Positions 31,701 through 43,700 of a stretch of DNA of 64,000 nt are shown here, piece after piece. The stretch's first letter is position 1. Every line of letters starts with the position of its first letter. The notes beneath the pieces are model-generated. The model searched no databases, was not told the DNA's origin, and saw nothing but the letters and a program-made list of their open reading frames with translations. The stretch lies in contig NC_060247.1 of the NCBI RefSeq assembly GCF_921293095.1, positions 50,007,111-50,071,110 on the forward strand. The letters are read 5' to 3'. The DNA is from Ischnura elegans (Eukaryota; Arthropoda; Insecta; Odonata; Coenagrionidae). The position numbers and the translations under genes are program-made.

Positions 31701-34700
31701 TGAAGTGGCTACATTGAAGAATTCAGAAAACAATCATGCAGACATTACTCATATCCATTTACGTATGTGAAAGTGGATATAGGTCGCCTAAATTAAGTAG
31801 CAGATTCTCTGGGCATATTCTTCCTTTAATTAACCACGTATGTAGCTACAAAGAAAGACAAGAAAAACTTACGTTGAATCTGAATTGATTGCCATCTGGT
31901 TAGGTTTGGCTACAGCCATATGCGTACCCAAAAGGGCAAGGCTAGGGTGCAGAGAATAGCGTTGAAGTTGACCTGATTCCCTGCCAATGACAAGTAATTG
32001 ATCTGAGGAAGCCAAGCAGCAAATTGGGTCACTTGTACCTTGCTGTAACATAAACATGACACACTGAGAATGTAACAGAAAATTATAATAATAATGATAA
32101 TAATACTAATAATATTTTAATTAGTCCAGAAGATCATATGTTAGAGTGTGACTTAAAAAAATAGATATAGGGCAGGTCATAGATGTTAGGCAAGCAAAAA
32201 TATATAATTCCAAACAATGTATGTACATAACATAATGAACAATGAACATAATACCAAAAAATGAATATACGAGGGCTATTCACAAAGTAAGGTACGTTTT
32301 TGCTTGCCGTTACTAGGCGCTGTCAGTCGCGTATATCTTGGTGTCCGTGAGCTTGGCAGTTATGTCTGCATCCAGCCGTGACAATGGGAACGTCTCTGCA
32401 CTGCCAATTTTTTCGATATACAAATTGAAAATGTGCACTACAGTTGAAAATCCCACCAGTTGTGACGTGCTGTCAGTGATACGGTTTTTATTGACCAAAA
32501 ACTTCAAACCAATAGAAAATTATTGTTAAGTGTGTGAAGTATATAGAGAAAATGTAATAAATGAAAGTTTTGTCCGGAAACAGTGTTTCTGTTAAAAAAC
32601 AGCTGAACTATTGCTCAAAACTAAGATAAGAGCGGACATTGTGCATTGCGAGCATTGTGACCGATGAACTGGTCACTAAAGTTGTTGAAAAGGTTTGTGA
32701 AAACAGTCAATTCACAATATTGGAGTTTTTGCTTTGTTTCCAACAAGTATAATGGATTTTGTTGATTGAAATTGTCACGCAAAGGCTTGGCTATCACAAA
32801 TTTTGTGCAAGATGGGTGCCAAAAATTCTTACGGAACACCATAAAGGTCAGCGAATGGGGCAGCTTTGCACCGCACCCAATAATTCCTTAATGCCTTCAA
32901 ATGGGAAGTTTTCCCTCCTCCGACCTCAATTGACGATCACTTGTTTCCAAGAATGAGGACCTGGCTAGCAGCACAGCCCTTTGATGATGACGACGAGCTC
33001 TGGATGCGTGTCACTGAGTGGCTGATATCGCAGGCGGCAAAATTCTATGATGAAGGAATTTCGAAGCTTGTCCACCAATATAAGTGTCTCAATTTGTTTG
33101 GCGATTATGTAGAAAAGCAGTATTTTTGTTGCTCTTTCAGATGCATATAATAATATGTTTTTACTAAACTTAGTTTATATTTATTCCAAAACTTTCCTTA
33201 CTTTGTGAATAGCCCTCGTAATACCAGATAAGAAAAGTGACGTATACACATATTTATACAAAGGATTGTTGTAGTACTATTGTACACTGTCAAATTCGAA
33301 TGAATGAGTGAAGTTGTACCTGTGAAATCATCAAACGGCCCTTCCTAATGCCAATACTTTGAAAAGAAATTCATAGTTAAAATACAGACTTTTCACATAG
33401 TTTTTCCTAGCTATAACTCTGTTGTCTTACTTGTTCCATTTTGATAATTTCTGCTATAATTTAACCTCAAAGGAAAGTAAGGAAAAGATAAGTTGTGAAT
33501 GAAACCATAATTACACACACCTCGTCATCAAGTACATGGACTGATTTTAGCCCACCAACATTATATGACTAGGATATTTAACCTCTGAAGAAGAGAATAA
33601 AAGGAACAATGCTCTGGTATTAACAGTTCCATTAATTTAGTTTGGCCACTGTTTGAAAAGATGATAAAGAGAGAAGAAAAATCACTAATTCATTAAACTT
33701 ATCAAATATATCAAACCAGTTTCACAGTGACTCATAGCGGAGGAAAGTTTTTTTAGGTTTCCTAAGCATTGAGCTTATTAACACAGGAAAAAAATGTAAT
33801 GCATTGTGTAGTGAAGAGGATTACAGTGAGCAGTGGATTTCTCCGCAGAGGCTGATAACATTTATCATCCATTAAATATTAATTTAGGTCAACTATCATA
33901 GAGAAGCCCGTTGTATCTTACATGCCCTCGTAAATATACAATGATGTGATTGCAGTCTCCACTGACCTTTACTGATTGGTCGAAATGCCACACTGGATTA
34001 GGAACACCAATTGGAGTATCATCAACATGATATATTTTATCCTTCTTCTCATTCAGCATAGCTAAATGCAATAATATAAAAGAAAATAGGACATAGATGA
34101 TAATATAGTTTAAAATAAATGCATGTACTAAAAGGGAATATAGATATAAGATGAATAACAGCAGTTGAAAATTTACCTCTCATTGAAGGCTACACTAAAT
34201 ACATGACATTTGAAATTGACCGAATTGTTTTGAAACTGATGCTATAATTTTTTGACATTTGGTACTAATGTATGTACACCATTTTCCGCAGCTGGAAAAA
34301 TGACAATATAACCTGTGGTGGCCAACCCCCTAAAATTAACAGCTCATCTATATCCAAAAACTTAAGAAATTAGGGTGATCCTTGCACCCGGGTTGATCAT
34401 TTGTTGATCATTCTCACCCATTGTAAAACCATAAAATTATTTAGGTAAAATTTAAACATAATCAATATAACCTTGAATGTTATATTTATCACTATTTATT
34501 GCCAAAACAGCAAAATTTCAAATAGTAACAGTGATTTATTTTCCATAGATGCTTTTATCTAAATTCAGCTTGAATGTTCACAAAATCTATAACTTTGAGG
34601 GCTGGTGGTGGTGATTAATACCGTATGTATCTGAATATAGTCCCCCTTTTTTCTAGAAATGCCTGTGGTAAATAAAAGGGGGGACTATATTCAAGCATAT

Positions 34701-37700
34701 TTTTTTAACTTTTACCCAAAACTCAAACCTCAAAATTAGGAAGGGGGGACTACATTCGGAGAAATACGGTAATATATGATTTTGAGAAATTTTGGATTCG
34801 AGCCCCTGAAATAAGTAGGCAAATTTTCCGCATGGGGCATATCATAATTGCACCAAAATTTCAAAACTTTAAGAGCGATGTGGCATGTTTCCCCAGTATG
34901 CGATTGCAAAAATAATTTTCACGATTCATTTTATAACCAAATGGAACAAATCTGGGAGGCATCCCAAAAGAAATTCAAAAACTCTAAAAATAAGGACCAC
35001 CCGATCAAAACATACATACATCTCCCAATATTTCAATGCATGTAAGTAATACATACATGGTAGACTCATACAATAGTTCTGGCACATCTCTCTTTAAATG
35101 TAATTCTATGGATTACTATATACATATTAGCTTTGATAGTGGTAGGCATAACTTTGTGAAATTTTATGCCACTGAAATTAAGTTAATCAACTCTTACATT
35201 TCTTCAGCAACATACACCCAAAATTTAATTCTTGCACATTACAGATCGTAAAGACCTTGATAACAATGGGAGGCATCAAAACTACTGCTGTTATCATTAA
35301 AAATGTGGGAAGTTTTGCTCAATTATTTTTATTTTATTAAGGTACTACCAACAGAAGGTGATGCTCTATGTCTGATTTCACTGATATTGAGGGTTTTTTT
35401 CGGTCTTAATATTGTGGTATTCTAACATAGTACGGAACTACCTAATTTCCAGTAACTTTTTATTGATAATCACCGATATTGTAACGGATAGCCACTACCT
35501 GCCTAGTGCACATTTATATTATGTTTTTTTATCAAATTCGCGGGAACTGTCGAATCCCGATGAGTCAGAATTCGCATCGAATTTTGAGTTCAGCATGCCG
35601 CCGAACCCTGCAGAGGGTATAAAAGGGAAAGACGTTTGAGTGAAGGGGGAGACGGAATAGAAAAGGAGGTGATAAGTGTACAAAAGGGACAACGCAGTGA
35701 AAAAAAAGTGGAAGCAGATGAGAGGGAAGGAGATCAGAGGGGGAGGAATCGGCACCACGGAGCTGTGGTCACCCGGCTGTGTTAAGTACTGTCCCCTACT
35801 GATCCCCAAAAGTGAAATACCACTGTCCCCCCTGAAGTGTAATTCCCCATCCCGGTGAATGTGCCATAGGCGCACGTGTACTATAGGGTGTGGTTTTTAT
35901 ACTTGTCTCCGCCCTAGATGGAAGAGGGCAGTTTATTCATTTAATTTTTTTTATTCAAGTCAAGTTGTTTTTTTGTCTTGTCCACCCCAATTGGCTGATC
36001 TTATTCATTCAATAAATTATTTTGTTATAATGTAAGGTGGCTATCCGTATATCCCTCGCAGGCAAACCCCAACACCTACTGGAGATTTGTCATTTGATTA
36101 ATATTTCCCCTTTTTAAAATAATAACCACCTCCTTGTGGCGAAGTTGGTGTGGGAAGAGAGGACTCTTCGGACAGCAGGTTACAATATATTTGTTATATA
36201 ATGTAGTTAATAAGACTTTTATTCATGCACCCTCCCGAAAAATAGATTTCCTTAAGTACTCCACCACTCCCACCAAATTTTCACCCCCCAAATTTTAAGT
36301 TGGCACCGAAACACGTCTGTTTGTCATGATGTAACCATCACATCATTACCCCTAATAATCACTCAGTTGAAAAATGATATAAATGATGAAAAATAAAAAA
36401 AAACCTTCACAAGACTTTAAACTGAATATTCAATCTAACCATATTGATTAGATCATTTCCGACAATTGACAACAAAAATAAATGTTACCCATAGAAATGT
36501 CCAATAATACTTTTCTGACTACATCTAAATGCAACATCTATACTGCTGGTAGCAAGAATACAGGTATTTTGGATTTTTCACAAATAACTTAGACTATGGC
36601 CAAGGGGAAATCATAGCCATTGCTTACCAGCAGATACCTCGACAGTTGATCTTGATTTAGGTGTTCTGTAACGCCACAACAGAAACCGATCTTTTGACGC
36701 AGCAAACACATAACTATTATTCATGGAAATCCAGAATGGCTCGACATTGATGTATTTGGCTGAAATGCAAAGATAAAAAAATATTAAAATGAAGAGAAAA
36801 TGAAAAAAAATATAATCTACATGAGAAAAAAATGAAATAACTCCAAAACTAGCGACCAAAAGCAATTATGTATTTTTAATTTTGTGCCTTACTATCAACA
36901 GGAGTTCCTATGGCATTGCATAATATAAGCCCATATTTTCCTTTGCTATCTTCTTCTCGGGCATTAACACCGAGTGAATCCTCTTCCTGAGTAGCCAATA
37001 CACAGTGTTCTCCAGAAGATGCCATTGCGTACAAAAAATTTACAGTTTTTGTGTACAACTGAAACAGAGGATGTAACATCTTAGAGCAAGACTACATTAA
37101 GGTAAAAATCAGTGTTACCAATAATAAAACCAAATAAATAGACTAGTAGTTAAATTTTATTCTGATCAGATTGGGTCAGCCATATTATTCTTTCAACTAC
37201 AATTCCAGTTTGGTTCTAGGTCCAGGTATTTTGGTTCTGGTTTTGCATTAAGTTTTTCATTTTTATTGCTTCACTTTCAAATGATTCCAATGATTTTATT
37301 AGGATATGGTGAGAACTGCCTAAAATAACACATCAACACATCGAGTTATCTCACTAGTGATTGGATCAATAAAATTACTCTATTTAAGGTGTGAAGTGTA
37401 AATTATGTTCAAATTGAGTTTTTTGGAAATTATTTTAGAACAAATTCTTTTCGGCTATGAGTCCCTTTATAAACTCAAGAGCCGGTGGAACAGAGAACCA
37501 AAGAGCCTACCAAAACAATCCCTATTTTTTCTGTACACAAATACTAAAGCAAAAACTGAAGTTAATCATAGCACCCCTCATCACATTCTCTTTCACTGAC
37601 CACTGTACTATCCATCTGTAAGAATCAAAATAACTCACCCTGCTCTTCCTACTCTACCTTACTTTTCTCCCCTCCCTTTTAACCCACAAACAACCTGTTC

Positions 37701-40700
37701 ACTCAATCAGACAGTGGCTGTTTAACACTACTCTAAACACCTATGATTAGCACCTCATCTCCGGTAGTGCTTTGATTAAATAATTCTGTGAATCATGCAC
37801 AGGGAAACATTCTTACCTCGTTACTGGTGGTCTCCCAGAATGTTACAGTGTTACCGGTAACTGGCTCTTGATTGCAATTTGTCCCTTCTGCAGTCGTATT
37901 TCTCGGGGGACAGTGATGGGCATAAACCAAAGTTGTGGCTAAGTAACACCACTTGTATCGTGGACGTACATTGGCAAAGTAAATGTGGGAGTCAATAGCA
38001 AATGCTAATCTCAGAGAGCCAAAACCATCCCATGCTAGAGCTGATATTTGACGACCAGGCATTTTCAAAGTACGGAGGCACTGCAATATGAGAAAAAAAA
38101 CAATCCAAAAAATTATTGCTATTGGTAGCAGAACTGAAAGTTTGATGATTAATTAGAAGAGGATAAACATGAAAAAATGAATTAGCTTCCTCATTGATAG
38201 TATCCTGATTGGGGAGTGTCTCAAAATTCAGTCAAACTCTGTAGACTAGAAGTCCATTGGATGCTGTCCATGAGTCATCCAATACATGGGGCTGTAAAGC
38301 CAATAGTTTAAATAATATTGTGTCCATACAGTAAAACATCCTCTTATGCATTATCCCTGCACTTGATTTCCTTTTTTGTTGCAATATACTGTCATAATGC
38401 TATAATATTATTGTTCTGTTTCCCTTTAGTTTCCAATGGCAAGGTTTAATAGGCACTCAAATGTCTTTTCAGAGGGCAGCAAAGCTATGCCATAAATAAT
38501 AGGAGGCTCTTGAGATGTGCCCTTCCTGTAAATTTTGCATTTCCCTTTTCTGGAGATGGAATTATAGCTTCTAACGGATAAAATTTTAAGAGCTCCAATA
38601 ATGCCTTTCTTTTCCTCCTCAGTGAGCTTCTGAATTTTGACTGGAAAAGCAAATTAGAACTTGCGACAATTCAGTTTTTTAACTATGAAGGTATAAATTA
38701 TAAGAATAATCAGTCAATAATATCTTCACTGAAACCTTGGCAACTGTGACAAGTGGGCCTTCGGAAGGAAATTCATTAGAGCATCAATAGTTTAAAAGAC
38801 TTTTTTGTTTAAATTATTTGCTATCCATACCCATACATGGAATGATTTGTAGACAGCATTCAATTCTAAAACATACTACAATTCTAAAATGCTTGATTGA
38901 ATACTGGGACCAGATTTCAGACACTCCCATTGTTAGATTAAGTTAGAACATACGATTTTGATTATATCCGAGGATCTAAATTACATTAAAATGTACTTGT
39001 GGTCCATATCAGCATATTTTATTTACTATTAATGAATGTGTTTGCCCCCCTTAAATATTCACTGATGACATAAATGAAATTAATGGATATTCTGTTAAAA
39101 GAACCACATATATGAGCTAATAAAGCAAGGGAAACTAAAAACATAGACCTGATGTAAAATATAATTACTAATGCTACAACTGTTTTCAAACCCTTAATAT
39201 TAGCACAGTTTTTCATTTAACCGTTTCGAGACGGTGAAGTTCTCGTCTTAGCGTGACTGTGGCACTGAGCCCCGAGAGATTCTTCCGTCCCCTCCATACG
39301 GAGCATTTTTGCAGGACATCCGTGAAGAAGGGTGTTGCGGATAATCACAGACTCTCAGCACCAACCTTCTTCGACCCTTCCTAGCGGGGACTCCGCATTA
39401 TCTCAGACTCCGAGGGTAATTAGGCTCCCTCCTTAAGGGGTTTGCAACCCTACCTGCGGCATTGGTTCATGGTCAATCATGCTCTGTTTATATGAATTAG
39501 CTATATGGATAATTGTTGCTTGCACATAAATTGCACTTTGAATTGAATTCATTGTTATTTAATGCTCAATATTAACGCATTTCATGCAGCAACAATTTCC
39601 ATGTTGATGCTTATGCTGAAATCAAGATATAAGTTCATATTTATTGTAGAATTTTGTTTAAAAATTGTAAACGCTGCTCAAAAGTCAAATACTTCAATGC
39701 TTAGTTTAGATTTTTTGAGAAAGGAACAAATATTTATTTTGCAAAATGACTGGATAAACAATTGTATGACCTTACAGTTAAGAGGGGTAATACAAGATGA
39801 GGGGTCCGGGTACCTGCCCCCGGATTTCGAGGGAATGGCCTAAGCCCCGCAGTGCTGGGTTTCGAAACAAAGACATGGCACATCCACGACCGTCATAAAA
39901 GGGGGAGAGCTAGGAAACATATATACATATTCCGCATTCGTTCACCAGCGTAGGAAAGTCTCCAACAAAAATATGCGGCTTTCATATCCCGGGTCAAGAA
40001 ACCTCTGGATGCATATTTACGTCTTTAGTAGGGAAAAGGTTAATTTCAACATTAAGGCATTGGGAAAACCAGATCCAGATTTTTTTTCTGGGGGAGGGTG
40101 GTGACAAGGTCCAGACAGGCAAACGGTCTTCTTATATCTGTGATCAAAAACAACATACAACAATTACTATGCAAAATATTCTCTTAATTTTAATAAAAAA
40201 GCTATTAATATGGAATTAAATGTTTAAGGCTCCATAATATAAAACCCAAAAGGAACGTAATCATAACCATATTAAAAATCTTGTCCATTTTCTTAAAGTG
40301 TCTGAGAGGGGGAGGCCCATGTTCCCATGTCTCTCCCCAAATCTGCCGATGGGCACTGGCTTATACAGTATTCACACTAGAGTAGCAGGAGGGGGAAAGG
40401 GACCTAACATTCTGCTATGTCTAGCCATTTGAGGGATAACATATAGCAACAACATAAATTTTAGGGGAGGTGGCTGCCCACCCTAAGTTAAGCGCATGCA
40501 TTCACATCATAACCATGGATATGCAAAATCATGGAAATGCAAACAAAAATATATTTGTTTTGCATTGCATACAGTCTGAATGCAATGGAGATGCTACATA
40601 GGCATGTTTTGCTTGAGAATAGGGTGGTTTCCAATTATTTTTTTATTGCCTAAACCGAAAGATTATTACTCCTGGAGTACGTATTTCATGCTTTTAGATT

Positions 40701-43700
40701 TTAAAATGATGACATCTATTTTTCGTGATTAAATGAAAAGTGAAAAATTTCAAATGTGCGAAAACGCAACGGGTAAGTATGAATGCTGGGTAACCTCCAT
40801 GTGACATCGTTCTGGTTCCCGCTGCCGCAAGTGAGGTGACCTTGGGGCGAGGCTCTGAGCGCTGATATGACGCAGGATGCTAGCAGGTAGCTGAGTACCA
40901 TGCTAGCTGGTAGCGCTTGGCTTGAATAAGGATTATTAATACCTTATCAAACGAAGAAAACTTTCCGACCTTAGCCAGTTTTAATAGGTGATTATTAAGA
41001 CATGTTTCCTTGGGCTCTGTGCCTCATGCATGCATTGGTAACCTCAGACGACGTTTAACTCCTATCTACTCGTACAGAAACTAGGTCCCTGTGACGTCAC
41101 GTGGAGTGCAATCGCATGGGTGCCAATCTGGCCTTTTTCAAATGAGGATGAAATTGACCCTTGCCATTCGTCTAATCCGGTATTTCTAAAACCAAATAAT
41201 TTGTATATTATGGATACACTAATGGTGGGTAATGAATCGCAATCAATGCCTTTCGTTTTCTCTGATGAAGGAAACTACCCTATTGCCTAATGTTTTTATT
41301 TCATTAATAAGCTCAGCATTCAAAGATAAAAGGAGGAATGATATTTTTGGATACATACAGAACTTTATTAACTATGAAAGCAATGATAAAATAGATAAAA
41401 TCCATTTTTAAGACAAAAATCATTACTAACCTCTCCTAATGGAGAATAGAAGAGGACAACATTTGTTTCCTTAGTGTCCGGTTGGTTTGAAGGCATGGAA
41501 CCTGCAACTGCAATCACACTCCCATCCTGATTCCACTGGCAGCAAACAGCCTTGATTCCACAGTCAATAAACACAGGAGCTAGGTGGTATAAAATATAAG
41601 ACATGTGAAATGTCACATAATGGTGATGAAATTATCAGTTGATTTCAAATACTTGAATGACCTCTACTTTCTTCCTGTACTGTCTACTTTTTCCTGCCAA
41701 TAAAAAGTATCACATAGAGTCATGGCAACAGGACAGTAGACCTAAGTGCTGACTGAAGAATTCAATGGCACTAGCGTTTATTGGCAATTTTTGCATTGCA
41801 CACCAGTGTGAAATGATATGGCAGCTTATACACCAATGGTCTCTATAGACTGAATGGCCACTGACAACAAAAAATTCAGTTGCCATCACAATGAAGCCCA
41901 AAATTAAGTTATTATAAAGAGTACCTATCTTTTCACTTGACTGCGGAAATTTTGCAAGATTCACTATCTTATTTCGAGAAAACTCGGCATGGCATGGGCT
42001 AGTGGCTGGTGTCACAGGTGATTGGGACATCAGCAAAAAAAATAACTTCACCTATTGGAATTATGAAACAATTCATCTTGAATATATTTAGCACAAAATG
42101 TATTGCACAGGATTCAATGAAACATCATTAATACTTAATGGTAAATATGTACTCCCAAATAACTGAAAATGACTTTTCAAAAAATTTGTCCAATCAGTAA
42201 GTTGAATTGAACCTGTTGAATGGACTCTGAAACGGGTTTGAAATATGAATTGATATAGTGAAAATCACAAAAACAAGCGACAGCTCTTTAACTGCTCTTT
42301 GCAAACATTCATTGATAACTTAATTGGTACATGGCATACAATGAATATGATATAAGGTAAATATTTAAATCCAATGTATAGAAACATATAGAACATACCA
42401 TCATCATTTTCATTTCTCATGATTTGCAGGTGCCCACTATCGAAAAGAATTGCAAGACATGGAGAGTTGGCTTCTATGTACCCATATCTGCCGTTATACC
42501 ACTGAAGGCCAACCACAGAGGAGGAAGGTCTGTAGGTTCCTGAATTTGACCCCAGATTTAACTTCATCTGAGAAAAATGGAACATAAAATTAGTTTATAA
42601 TCACTTCAAGTTTTCCATTGAGGAAAAAGAACACCATACGAAAAATCTCTGAAAACATTTTATCCATGGAAAATATATGAAGGAACGGTTAGTCTAGGTT
42701 AGCAAATAGAAATGCCCCCCAGCTCAAGGAGAATTGACAGGGTCCTGCTAAACTGCTTCAGCACTTCATCATTAACAAAAGACCCATAATTCACTTCCGT
42801 AGCAGAGGCCTTCAATCGATACCATATCATCATCTAAGGCACCCCTGCCATTAATTAGAGTATATACAAAAATGGGGAAAACTGTTTTAGTAATGCACCA
42901 TCTTACTAAAAAATTTCCTTGACTGTCATATGCATGAACTTCTCCTCCAACCACACTGAATAGCAGAATTTTCCCATCAGGTGACCACTCAACGCCAGAA
43001 AGAGGCTTTCCTTTAACATCTTTTCCCCAAATGCGATTCCCATCGACGGACCCGACAATCACTGCACCTGAGAAAGACATTTTATTTACTTGAGCCCAAA
43101 GTCCAAGAAAAAATAATGGATTAATTATGTCTTAAGGACTTTAGTCCAATCCATACATTAATGCAACACCCTTTACCATCTTCGTAGACAATGCATATTT
43201 TTTGTCCATCGAAATTCCACGCCATTCCCTTCACTACCGATTTGTTTCTGTTGTTTATCATTTCTTCGTACCACGCTCCCTAAAATATGATTGAAATCGT
43301 AATATTAAAATTTATTCACCATGCATTAATATATCAGTCCAGTGTTCGTAGTTCTTACTTTATACAGCATCCAAACTATTATCAGCCCATTTTGATCACT
43401 GCTCGTGAGCTTCTGGTGATGCTCATTCCATGCAACAACTTGAATTTGGCCACTGTGTCCTTCTAAAGTTTGATTCATACTTAAATTTGAAGGTGCAGCC
43501 AAACCCTTCACTTTGCTATCCTTCCCTGAGTCCAATTTCAACACCTTGAGCATTCCGTCTTCCCCTCCGCATGCGATGAATCCACATTCTTTGTTCCATG
43601 CTATACAATTTATCTGTGTACTGTTGGGGATGGCAATCTATGAAGTAAACACACAGAAATGATGATACAGGTGAATCTCCAACACACCTGTTAAATGAAT

